This document shows, in pieces, positions 1 through 6,287 of a stretch of DNA of 6,378 bases. A model generated the notes under the pieces. That model did not search any database. It worked only from the letters and a program-made list of their open reading frames with translations, and was not told where the DNA came from. The number at the start of each line of letters is the position of its first letter. Within the stretch, counting starts at the first letter, position 1. The DNA comes from CAYSSG01 sp964433635 (GTDB lineage: Bacteria > Atribacterota > Phoenicimicrobiia > Phoenicimicrobiales > Stramentimicrobiaceae): positions 1 to 6,378 of the forward strand of contig CAYSSG010000079.1 of assembly GCA_964433635.1 (NCBI GenBank). Reading direction: 5' to 3'. The translations under genes and the position numbers were made by a program.

Positions 1-45
1 TTTTTTTTATGAATCCCCTGTCTTTTATTCTATTCTTTTATTGTT

Positions 46-810
46 TTATCTGGCTAACCACCCTCCATCAACCGGTATAATCGCTCCATTAATGTAATCA
101 GAGGCAGAAGAGGCTAAAAAAACAGCAATCCCTTTTAAATCTTCCGGTGTACCCCATCTTCCTGCCGGAATTCTTTTTAGAATTTCAGCACTTCTTTCCT
201 TGTCTCTCCTTAATGGTGCCGTATTATTGGTTGCCATATACCCGGGAGCGATGGCATTAATATTAATATGATACTGTGCCCATTCGTTTGCCAGTAAACG
301 TGTGATACCCATTACACCACTTTTACTTGCGGTATAAGATGGTACCCTGATTCCTCCCTGAAAGGATAACATTGAGGCAATATTTATTATTTTGCCAGTT
401 GTTTTCTGCTTTATGAACTGTCTGCCGGCAGACTGGCAAAGGAAAAAGACCGTTTTCAAATTAATATCCATTACTTCATCCCAGTCCTTTACACTAAATT
501 CCATGGCATCATTTCTACGGATAATACCGGCGTTATTAACCAGAATATCCAGTCTGCCAAATTTCTGGATTATTCTCTCCATAATTCCATTAATCGGCTC
601 AATGGAAAGCAGGTTTTCTTCCAGAAAAAGAAAATTCCGTCCTAATTTTTTAATCACAGTCTCCGTTTTTGTCGCATCGGCCTGAAAATCCACACCCACA
701 ATATCTGCCCCGGCTTCAGCCAATCCGATGGACATACCCTGTCCGAGACCGGTTGTACATCCGGTAACCAGTGCCACTTTGTCTTTTAATATAAAATCTT
801 CAAGGATCAT
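46..810 (-). CDS. kduD: KduD, 2-dehydro-3-deoxy-D-gluconate 5-dehydrogenase (SDR family)
   Basis: A 254-residue classical short-chain dehydrogenase/reductase. The family reduces 2,5-diketo-3-deoxygluconate to 2-keto-3-deoxygluconate with NAD(P)H in the cytosol, the second step of unsaturated uronate breakdown. The sequence shows the Rossmann glycine motif TGCTTGLG (residues 16-23), NNAG (92-95), structural Asn117, catalytic Ser146 and the YTASK motif with Tyr159 and Lys163, then PG at 189-190 and a C-terminal VDGGW. Length is normal for KduD (about 253). Asp41 at the end of the second strand favours NAD over NADP. The start is ATG after a purine-rich AAAGGGGGA site, and only 20 bp separate it from the kduI stop, so the two genes are one operon. 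SDR enzymes are easily confused, but the kduI neighbour makes KduD the best reading. No terminator is visible in the 45 bases left downstream, so the operon may continue beyond the window. Confidence 0.93.
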   Translation of the reverse strand: MILEDFILKDKVALVTGCTTGLGQGMSIGLAEAGADIVGVDFQADATKTETVIKKLGRNFLFLEENLLSIEPINGIMERIIQKFGRLDILVNNAGIIRRNDAMEFSVKDWDEVMDINLKTVFFLCQSAGRQFIKQKTTGKIINIASMLSFQGGIRVPSYTASKSGVMGITRLLANEWAQYHININAIAPGYMATNNTAPLRRDKERSAEILKRIPAGRWGTPEDLKGIAVFLASSASDYINGAIIPVDGGWLAR

Positions 811-830
811 CGTATTCCCCCTTTTTTTTA

Positions 831-1658
831 CTATTCCAAAACATCCATTTCTATACTATCCATGTCACTAAATGCCTGATTTTCTCCAACCATTCCCCAG
901 ATAAACGTATAGTTTCCGGTTCCCACGCCTGAGTGAATAGACCAGCTGGGAGAAATGACCGCCTCTTCATTGCGAACTGTGATATGTCTCGTTTCATCGG
1001 GACGACCCATAAAATGAAATACAACTCTCTGCTCGGGCATATTAAAGTACAGATAGACTTCCATTCTCCGTTCATGGGTATGGCAGGACATGGTATTCCA
1101 GACATTACCTGGATTCAAGATCGTCATCCCCATCACCAGCTGACAACTCTTCACGCCATCAGGATGAATATATTTGTAAATTGTCCGTTCATTGGATTCA
1201 TCTAGAGATCCCAAATGAACTGCCTCCACTGAACTTATGGCTATTTTTTGAGTTGGATGCGCACAGTGTGCAGTCGCACTGTTAAAATAAAACTTGGCAG
1301 TATTATCGGTATCCGTTCCGGAAAAAATAATTTTCTTTGAACCCATTCCGATATAAAGGCCGTCACGGTTATCAAGAGTGAATTTCTCCCCATCAACCGT
1401 TACAATGCCTTTTCCGCCAATATTGATAATACCCATCTCTCGCCTTTGTAAAAAATAATCCGCTTTTATTTCGTTGCCAGCCTCCAATATCACCGGCGCT
1501 ACAGTGGTAAGACCACCGACAATAATCCGATCATTATGGCTATAAACCATATTGACTTTATCGGGTTTGAATAATTCCTGAACAAGAAATTCCTTTCTGA
1601 TTTTCTCTGTATCATACGTAATAAAATCCTCCGGATGGACAGCATATCTAATCTTCAT
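831..1658 (-). CDS. kduI: KduI, 5-dehydro-4-deoxy-D-glucuronate isomerase
   Basis: A 275-residue protein of the KduI cupin family (E. coli KduI is 278). It isomerises 4-deoxy-5-keto-uronate (DKI), which forms from the unsaturated uronic acids that polysaccharide lyases release, to 2,5-diketo-3-deoxygluconate, the substrate of the KduD encoded next. The zinc site is intact: the motif TMSCHTHERRMEVYLYF supplies His193, His195 and Glu200, and SWSIHSGVG supplies His242. These correspond with a constant offset of three to His196, His198, Glu203 and His245 of the E. coli enzyme. The N-terminal MKIRYAVHPED and the region around FYFNSATAHCAHPTQ (124-136) are also typical. There is no signal peptide, so it is cytosolic. 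The start is ATG with a strong AAGGAGG site 10 bases upstream. It is the first gene of the kduI-kduD operon, behind a 189-base control region. Confidence 0.96.
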   Translation of the reverse strand: MKIRYAVHPEDFITYDTEKIRKEFLVQELFKPDKVNMVYSHNDRIIVGGLTTVAPVILEAGNEIKADYFLQRREMGIINIGGKGIVTVDGEKFTLDNRDGLYIGMGSKKIIFSGTDTDNTAKFYFNSATAHCAHPTQKIAISSVEAVHLGSLDESNERTIYKYIHPDGVKSCQLVMGMTILNPGNVWNTMSCHTHERRMEVYLYFNMPEQRVVFHFMGRPDETRHITVRNEEAVISPSWSIHSGVGTGNYTFIWGMVGENQAFSDMDSIEMDVLE

Positions 1659-1668
1659 TGATCGTAAA

Positions 1669-1675
1669 CCTCCTT
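1669..1675 (-). promoter_or_regulatory. Ribosome binding site of kduI
   Basis: On the minus strand this reads AAGGAGG, a perfect Shine-Dalgarno sequence 10 bases before the kduI ATG at 1656-1658. It fixes the start codon and implies efficient translation of the first gene of the operon. Confidence 0.85.
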
Positions 1676-1722
1676 ACATATTTTTTTGCTCTTAGACCAG
1701 TAAATCATACGCTCTTAACATA

Positions 1723-1761
1723 ACGAAGTGAGAATTCGTAGATGAAAAAGTTTTTCTCATC
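1723..1761 (-). other. Two small stem-loops in the kduI leader
   Basis: On the minus strand, bases 1761-1741 can fold into an 8-pair stem (GATGAGAA with TTTTTCATC, one G-U pair) with a five-base loop. It is followed at once by ACGAA(TTCTCAC)TTCGT at 1739-1723, a 5-pair stem. If transcription starts just after the TATAAG at 1772-1767, the first hairpin would lie at the extreme 5' end of the mRNA, where such structures often stabilise a transcript. No known riboswitch is recognised. The folds are seen by eye only and are short and A/T-rich. Confidence 0.35.
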
Positions 1762-1768
1762 CCTATCT

Positions 1769-1804
1769 TATAAATATATTTCATATTTATGAAATATATT
1801 TCAT
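1769..1804. promoter_or_regulatory. Tandem operator for the IclR/KdgR-type regulator
   Basis: Bases 1789-1804 form a perfect 16-bp palindrome, ATGAAATATATTTCAT. A second copy at 1769-1784 (TATAAATATATTTCAT) matches it at 13 of 16 positions, and the two centres are exactly 20 bp apart, about two helical turns. A longer perfect inverted repeat with 13-bp arms (1772-1784 and 1789-1801) results from this arrangement. The TGAAA...TTTCA form resembles KdgR operators of enterobacteria, which also have inverted TGAAA/TTTCA halves but with one more central base. A possible minus-strand -10 element TATAAG (1772-1767) overlaps the degenerate copy, so bound repressor would cover the promoter. No good -35 was found. 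The adjacent IclR-family gene is the obvious candidate for the protein that binds here; that link is inference. Confidence 0.7.
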
Positions 1805-1811
1805 ATTATAA

Positions 1812-1839
1812 AGTAAAAAATCAACATCTCTTTTTTACT
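1812..1839. terminator. Weak A/T stem-loop after the regulator gene, possible terminator
   Basis: AGTAAAAAA at 1812-1820 is perfectly complementary to TTTTTTACT at 1831-1839 across a 10-base loop. It lies 9 bases past the stop codon of the regulator gene. The stem has only one G-C pair, and no separate uridine run follows it in the minus direction, so it is a poor intrinsic terminator. It may be only a chance product of A/T-rich DNA. Confidence 0.25.
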
Positions 1840-1847
1840 ATTATTTT

Positions 1848-2654
1848 TTAATTTGTAGTGGCTTTTGTCGGTTGATATCCTAATTTAAATGAAATAGTTA
1901 AGGCTTCGTGCTGTACATTATTGATGAGCGAGGGCATATTTTTTTTGATTCGTAGTGTATCGCCGGTAATCCCGATAGCAGCAATAATACTTTGAGAAGA
2001 ATCAAAGATCGGGGCTGCAATGCAGGTTGTTCCCATGAAAACTTCTTCGTTATCGACTGCATAACCACGTTTTTTGATTATCTCCAATTCCTTTAACAAT
2101 TTTTCCCTTTCTGTCAGGGTATTAGGAGTGAATCTGGGTAAAGTTATATGATCAAGTAATTTCTCTCTGTCTTCCTCTTTCTGGTAGGCAAGCAGCGTCT
2201 TACCAACTGCAGGTGCATGTAAGGGTAAACTTGAACCTACAGCAGATCTTGTTTTTGTAGATAAGGGGCTTTCAATAATCGCTAAAAAATAGAGGGTTTC
2301 TTCAAAAAGGATTCCCAGATTTGAGGTTTCTTGGCTCTCTCTGGTCAGTTCTCTCATAAAAGGCAAAGAAATTTCCCTCAGATTCTGGATGTATTCTACA
2401 TGGTTTCCCATCTGAAAAAGTTTAAAACCCAACTTATACTGCCTTGTGGATGCTTCACGCTCGATGAGTTTGTAGGTCTCCAGTGTCTTTAAAATATTAA
2501 ATGCAGTACCACTGGGGATATGAAGTTCGGCTGAGATGTCTGACAATCTGGGTTTTCTTCTGGAAGTCTCAAGATACTCTAAAATCCTGATAGCTCTCTC
2601 CAGGGTGGACAATCTGGTTTTCTGTTTATTTTTTTCCTTTGAATCAGTTTTCAT
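1848..2654 (-). CDS. IclR-family transcriptional regulator, probable KdgR-type repressor
   Basis: A 268-residue IclR-family protein. After a basic 14-residue tail come STLERAIRILEYL (16-28), the usual lead-in, and a winged helix-turn-helix with RLSDISAELHIPSGTAFNIL (36-55), then the wing TRQYKLGFKLFQMG (70-83). Residues from about 90 to 260 form the ligand-binding domain, with LPLHAPAVGKTLLAY (143-157) and the family signature around GYAVDNEEVFMGTTCIAAP (197-215). Members act as dimers or tetramers; KdgR binds 2-keto-3-deoxygluconate and then releases its operators. Placement directly before kduI-kduD, with matching palindromes upstream of both transcription units, argues for this role, though the effector is inferred. 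The ATG follows AAAAGG with a short 4-base spacer. The gene has its own near-consensus promoter and an operator-like site over its start, so it is probably autorepressed. Confidence 0.88.
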   Translation of the reverse strand: MKTDSKEKNKQKTRLSTLERAIRILEYLETSRRKPRLSDISAELHIPSGTAFNILKTLETYKLIEREASTRQYKLGFKLFQMGNHVEYIQNLREISLPFMRELTRESQETSNLGILFEETLYFLAIIESPLSTKTRSAVGSSLPLHAPAVGKTLLAYQKEEDREKLLDHITLPRFTPNTLTEREKLLKELEIIKKRGYAVDNEEVFMGTTCIAAPIFDSSQSIIAAIGITGDTLRIKKNMPSLINNVQHEALTISFKLGYQPTKATTN

Positions 2655-2671
2655 TGATCCTTTTCATATAT

Positions 2672-2687
2672 ATTAAATATTTTTCAC
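2672..2687. promoter_or_regulatory. Operator-like site over the transcription start of the regulator gene
   Basis: ATTAAATATTTTTCAC matches the perfect kduI palindrome at 13 of 16 positions. It begins about seven bases after the -10 element, so it would cover roughly +1 to +16 of the transcript. A further TTTTCAT half-site at 2661-2667 lies 20 bp from the TTTTCA of this site, the same phasing as the pair upstream of kduI. A repressor bound here would block its own gene. The partner half of the second site is not conserved. Confidence 0.5.
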
Positions 2688-2693
2688 AAATAT

Positions 2694-2722
2694 ATTATAT
2701 CTCCAATCCAAGGTATAGTCAA
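2694..2722 (-). promoter_or_regulatory. Sigma-70 promoter of the IclR-family gene
   Basis: On the minus strand: -35 TTGACT (2722-2717), a spacer of exactly 17 bases, and -10 TATAAT (2699-2694). Only one base of the twelve differs from consensus. Transcription should start near 2687, giving a leader of about 33 bases before the ATG at 2654. This is the best promoter in the window and shows that the regulator gene has its own start point, separate from the methyltransferase gene upstream. Confidence 0.8.
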
Positions 2723-2958
2723 TCATTTTATTTTTTTCTTTATAAACCGGTTTCTGGTGCAAATACTGTCACAAATCCTCTCTTTCATGAAATGTCTGTT
2801 AACTCTTCTTTCATCAGGATCAACTGAATAATGGTAACATTCTACCTGGGAACAAAATTTCACATTTTCCCTGTACCATTTAATCCTGTAAAAAACAACC
2901 ATGGTATTTATGTTCCAGATTATCAAGAAGTTTTTATAAATTGAATAAGAGAATGTAG
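2723..2958. other. Intergenic stretch with no supported gene
   Basis: The full gap between the methyltransferase stop and the regulator start is 304 bases (2655-2958). Its lower part holds the promoter and operator described separately. The remaining 236 bases show no convincing intrinsic terminator, repeat or RNA gene. A minus-strand reading frame at 2723-2926 (67 codons, TTG start; an internal ATG would give 59) is open but lacks a Shine-Dalgarno site and matches no family I recognise. It ends against the -35 box of the regulator promoter. I treat it as non-coding, or at most as eroded coding sequence. Confidence 0.5.
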
Positions 2959-3726
2959 CTACTTTTTGCCAATGATCAGCATTTCAAAATCCTCTGTCGT
3001 CAGGGGATTCTCCCTGGAAAAAGCACCGATTTTTGCACCAAATATTTCAATCTTCCGGTATCCCAGCGATTTGAGTAGCCATGTTATTTCACTTGGAATA
3101 TAATACCTTTCATTACAATGCAGTATCTTCTTATTTCCCCGGTCATCTTCAAATTCTGTAATATTGTAATCCCGAAAGGTCATTAAGTCGAATGAATTGT
3201 GATGATAGACTGCATTCCCCTCCTCTGTTGTAGAAGAACAATATTTCTCAACAGAATGATAGATCGGAAATAATCCATTCAATGTGGTCATGATGAGTAT
3301 TCCCGGCCCTTTTAACGCCCGGGTAATATTCTTCAGAATTTCAAAATTCATCTCATCTGTTTCCATTAAAGGGAAACCACCTTCGCAGAGCATTAACACC
3401 ACATCAAATGCATGTTGAAAGGGTAAATTCCTGGCGTCAAGCTGCTGAAATTTGATTTCCAGCATATTTTGTTTAGCTTTTGCCTTTGCTCTTGCCAGCT
3501 GTGATTCAGATAGATCGATACCAGTAACGGAATACCCTCGGTTTGACAATTCAATAGAATGCCTTCCTGTTCCACATCCTACATCTAATATTTTAAAAGA
3601 TTTATTAAATTGAATCTCTTTCTCAATAAAATCACATTCACCTATCGTTCCATGTGTAAAACTTTCTAGATCGTATTTTTCTCCATAGTTTTCAAATAGC
3701 GCTTCATACCATTGTTTCTCTGTCAT
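2959..3726 (-). CDS. Class I SAM-dependent methyltransferase, substrate unknown
   Basis: With the start chosen here the protein has 255 residues. The Rossmann-type methyltransferase core is clear: motif I ILDVGCGTGRHSIEL (46-60), the acidic residue ending strand 2 in VTGIDLSES (Asp71), LDARNLPF (96-103) with the acidic residue that contacts adenine, FDVVLMLCEGGFPLM (107-121) as strand 4, and ILIMTTLNG (143-151) as strand 5. The C-terminal part (about 175-255) should form the substrate lid. Cytosolic; the methyl acceptor cannot be told. The frame stays open to an ATG at 3861, which would give 300 residues and overlap the upstream hydrolase gene by 38 bases without a ribosome binding site. ATG at 3771 follows AAAAAGG at 4 bases, and ATG at 3726 follows GAAGGA at 6 bases. 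I prefer 3726 because MTEKQWYEALFENYGEKYD looks like a natural N-terminus for this group; 3771 remains possible. It is the last gene of the ackA-hydrolase-methyltransferase run. Confidence 0.85.
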   Translation of the reverse strand: MTEKQWYEALFENYGEKYDLESFTHGTIGECDFIEKEIQFNKSFKILDVGCGTGRHSIELSNRGYSVTGIDLSESQLARAKAKAKQNMLEIKFQQLDARNLPFQHAFDVVLMLCEGGFPLMETDEMNFEILKNITRALKGPGILIMTTLNGLFPIYHSVEKYCSSTTEEGNAVYHHNSFDLMTFRDYNITEFEDDRGNKKILHCNERYYIPSEITWLLKSLGYRKIEIFGAKIGAFSRENPLTTEDFEMLIIGKK

Positions 3727-3823
3727 TTTAATTCCTTCATACCAAAAATATTTCTTAAGATTATCATCCATCAATCCTTTTTGTCGGGAAGTAAAATATA
3801 GAAAAAATTTACTTTCAGAATCC

Positions 3824-4903
3824 TTAAAGAGTGACTTCAGCCAAAAGAACTTCTTCTTCATTATCAGAATGGCTGATGGCTAAAAAGCCCTTTTGGGGCT
3901 GAAGTGCTTTGTAATTTCTAACCAGGTTAATTTCATCTCGGGTTATAATGCTGGATTGTCCGTAAAAGTCTAAATTTAAAAGCGTTCCAGTCATCATGGA
4001 GTTTATGCCATACTTGAAATATTTTTGTTGATGGGTAAATCGGTAACTGCTCTCCAACCATTCTACCTGTTGTTCCTTATCCCAGGGCTTGGGATTGGCA
4101 GAAGGTTGAATCAGAATATCAGCATGCTGTTTTCTCAATCGGTCAATCACTTCTTCCTTGAAAGCGTCAAGACATATGGCTATACCTATTTTCCCAATAT
4201 CAGTGTCAAACACTTTTATGTCCTTTAAATTTCCTGGGGTTAAATGTAAACCCTGTTCCTGCTCTAACTCCAACAGATGTACTTTATCCTGATAGCCAAT
4301 GACCTTCCCATCAGGACTAAAAAAATAGGATGTATTATAGATTTCAGGTCCTAGCGGTTCTTTTATAGAAAGGAGTCGATCCTGTTCAATGTGATAATGA
4401 GGCAGGGCAACTGTACCAGCTACTAAATATACCTGGTATTCTTCAGCCAGCATACTGAAAGTATGAAAATAGGTTTCTGCTATTGATTGATGTAGATAGA
4501 AGTATAGAGCCGGTACCCATGAAATATGGTATTTCATTCTATTCCAGAAAGTCGGAAAAAAATATTTCATAGTCATCTTTTTTATTGCTTCTTCTATGGT
4601 CTGTACTCCGGTAAGGGTGTCTTTATTCTCCAGGGCAATTAACAATAATCCAACGTCTTCGGGAAAGACTACCAGGGCAGGAAATCTTGGATTCCTCCGG
4701 TCAGTAATTTTTTCCATTAACTGCTTCATTTTGGCTTGAAAGGTTTTCAGTGAATCATAATCTCTGACAGCAAGCTTCATCTGTACCGAAACAAGCTGCA
4801 ATGAAATTTCAGCTGAGGCATATCTTGATAAAGCAAGCAAAAAAAATATCACGTATAAAATGAACAGAGCTGTATTTTCAAAATAATGCATATTGAATTC
4901 CAA
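3824..4903 (-). CDS. Nitrilase-superfamily carbon-nitrogen hydrolase with N-terminal hydrophobic segment
   Basis: A 359-residue member of the carbon-nitrogen hydrolase superfamily, which cleaves amides or nitriles through a Glu-Lys-Cys triad. All three residues are present: Glu82 in VVFPEDVG, Lys207 in GYQDKVHLLE and Cys244 in GIAICLDAF. Later core strands ADILIQPSANP (261-271) and FYGQSSII (313-320) also fit. Two features are unusual. Residues 11-26 are strongly hydrophobic and are followed by RYASAE, which could be a signal peptide (cut after Ala31) or a membrane anchor. The N-region has no basic residue, and Arg27 follows the segment, so by the positive-inside rule the domain might instead face the cytosol. 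Second, about 125 residues separate Glu and Lys, well above the usual 70 or so, with an aromatic-rich stretch at 113-140. The start is TTG after a weak GAAAAGAGA; ATG at residue 5 is an alternative. It lies 24 bases after ackA. The substrate is unknown. Confidence 0.85.
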   Translation of the reverse strand: MEFNMHYFENTALFILYVIFFLLALSRYASAEISLQLVSVQMKLAVRDYDSLKTFQAKMKQLMEKITDRRNPRFPALVVFPEDVGLLLIALENKDTLTGVQTIEEAIKKMTMKYFFPTFWNRMKYHISWVPALYFYLHQSIAETYFHTFSMLAEEYQVYLVAGTVALPHYHIEQDRLLSIKEPLGPEIYNTSYFFSPDGKVIGYQDKVHLLELEQEQGLHLTPGNLKDIKVFDTDIGKIGIAICLDAFKEEVIDRLRKQHADILIQPSANPKPWDKEQQVEWLESSYRFTHQQKYFKYGINSMMTGTLLNLDFYGQSSIITRDEINLVRNYKALQPQKGFLAISHSDNEEEVLLAEVTL

Positions 4904-4927
4904 CTATCTCTTTTCTTTAAAGCGCTG

Positions 4928-6244
4928 TCACTTCTGCGTCTTGTTATTTTCACATTCTAATTTGTAAGCTTTCTCTCGCATTAAATTTTTATAATTCCTA
5001 TCCTGGAAGGAATATTGGAAATGAGTATGAATATCATAATTACCTTCTATCAGCGCGACCACATCCTCTACAAAGACTAATTCCTCATCTGTAGGGATAA
5101 CAAATATCTTTACCGGAGAATCTGCAGAAGAAATTTCGGACTCACGATTCCTGGTTCGGGCAGATTTATTCTTTTCGGGATCATACTTAATACCTAAAAT
5201 ATCCAATCCTTCCAGCACCTTAGTGCGTATGTGGGCACTCATTTCACCGACTCCAGCAGTAAAGATAAGGGCATCTAATCTCCCCAGGACAGCGGAATAG
5301 GCACCGATATATTTTTTTAACCTGTAGGCTTCCATCTCAATGGCAAGTTCAGCTCGTTTATCACCTTCCTTTGCTGCTTTAATCACATCCCTGCGATCAA
5401 CATATTTTCCGGTGATTCCAAGCAATCCGCTTTTTTTATTCAGAATGTTGTCTATCTCTTTTGGAGAAAAATCCTCCTTTTGCATGACATAAAAATCCAG
5501 TGCAGCGTCATGATCCCCTGCCCTGGTGCCCATTATTGCTCCTTCCAAGGGCGTAAATCCCATGCTTGTGTCATAGGAAAGACCATTTTTCACTGCATTT
5601 ACACTAACTCCATTTCCTATATGGCAGCTGATCAGATTACATTCAAAAGGATCTTTATCTAAAAGAACAGCTGCTCTTTTTGCAACATACAGCAATGATG
5701 TACCGTGAAATCCATACCTTCTTATTCCGTACTTTTCATACCACTCATACGGTACAGCATAAGTATAAACATAAGGTGGCATAGTCTGATGCCAGGCTGT
5801 ATCCATAATGGCAGCATGCGGCACATCTGGAAGTAGTTCCATTGCTGCCTCAATACCCATAATATTAGGTGGATTATGCAAGGGAGCTAGCCCCGACAAC
5901 TTTTTAAAAGTGTTCAATACTTCCTCATCGATGATAACCGATTTAGAAAATTTTTCACCACCATGAACCACTCTGTGACCAATGGCGGAGATATCGGATA
6001 AATCTTTAATCGCTCCGTATTCCGGATGGATAAGACTATCAACCACTAATTTAATTGCTTCTTTATGAGTCGGACAATCATGTTTCAAGGTGACCTTTTC
6101 CCTATGATTGACTTCATGTACACAGAATGAATCTCCGATACTTACCCTTTCTACAATCCCTTTGGCAATAATCTCCTGCTTGGTCCAATTATAAAGCTGA
6201 TATTTTACAGAAGAACTGCCACAGTTAAACGATAAGATAATCAT
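4928..6244 (-). CDS. ackA: AckA, acetate kinase
   Basis: A 438-residue acetate kinase of the ASKHA fold. It transfers phosphate from acetyl phosphate to ADP, giving acetate and ATP at the end of fermentation, or works in reverse to activate acetate. Signature 1, SFNCGSSSVKY, lies at residues 5-15. Residues known to matter in the Methanosarcina enzyme occur at the same numbers: Asn7, Arg91 (HRVVHGGEKFS), His123 (PLHNPPN), Asp148 (IMDTAWHQT), His180 (YGFHGTS) and Arg241 (MGTRAGD); the late glutamate is Glu387 in IPTDEE. The nucleotide loop FTAGVGE is at 328-334. The family is usually about 400 residues, and the extra length is a C-terminal tail after residue 401. Butyrate and propionate kinases are relatives, but motifs and spacing fit acetate kinase best. 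No phosphotransacetylase gene is in view. The ATG follows AGGAG at 9 bases. Confidence 0.96.
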   Translation of the reverse strand: MIILSFNCGSSSVKYQLYNWTKQEIIAKGIVERVSIGDSFCVHEVNHREKVTLKHDCPTHKEAIKLVVDSLIHPEYGAIKDLSDISAIGHRVVHGGEKFSKSVIIDEEVLNTFKKLSGLAPLHNPPNIMGIEAAMELLPDVPHAAIMDTAWHQTMPPYVYTYAVPYEWYEKYGIRRYGFHGTSLLYVAKRAAVLLDKDPFECNLISCHIGNGVSVNAVKNGLSYDTSMGFTPLEGAIMGTRAGDHDAALDFYVMQKEDFSPKEIDNILNKKSGLLGITGKYVDRRDVIKAAKEGDKRAELAIEMEAYRLKKYIGAYSAVLGRLDALIFTAGVGEMSAHIRTKVLEGLDILGIKYDPEKNKSARTRNRESEISSADSPVKIFVIPTDEELVFVEDVVALIEGNYDIHTHFQYSFQDRNYKNLMREKAYKLECENNKTQK

Positions 6245-6253
6245 GATAAATTA

Positions 6254-6260
6254 CTCCTTT
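6254..6260 (-). promoter_or_regulatory. Ribosome binding site of ackA
   Basis: Minus strand AAAGGAG, 9 bases before the ATG at 6242-6244. It supports the start MIILSFNCG, which is also where acetate kinases normally begin. Confidence 0.8.
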
Positions 6261-6287
6261 TTTATGTAGTTTAAATAAAAATGAGGT

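Noticed and set aside
392..685. Plus-strand open frame opposite kduD
   Set aside because: It is antisense to a gene with complete SDR motifs; the translation has no recognisable domain.
933..1205. Plus-strand open frame opposite kduI
   Set aside because: It is antisense to the conserved zinc-site region of kduI and is explained by its codon use.
1805..1810. TATAAT on the minus strand as a -10 box for kduI
   Set aside because: No acceptable -35 lies 15-19 bases upstream; TTGATT is only 9 bases away. In this A/T-rich stretch the match is weak evidence.
2639..2827. Plus-strand open frame across the regulator promoter
   Set aside because: Low-complexity, Phe/Ile/Tyr-rich translation of A/T-rich promoter DNA with no ribosome binding site.
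2723..2926. 67-codon minus-strand reading frame between methyltransferase and regulator, with four cysteines
   Set aside because: It starts with TTG, has no ribosome binding site at this start or at the internal ATG, ends at the -35 box of the regulator promoter, and matches no family I recognise.
2955..2962. GTAGCTAC palindrome at the methyltransferase stop as a terminator
   Set aside because: An eight-base palindrome with no loop cannot form a hairpin, and no uridine run follows in the minus direction.
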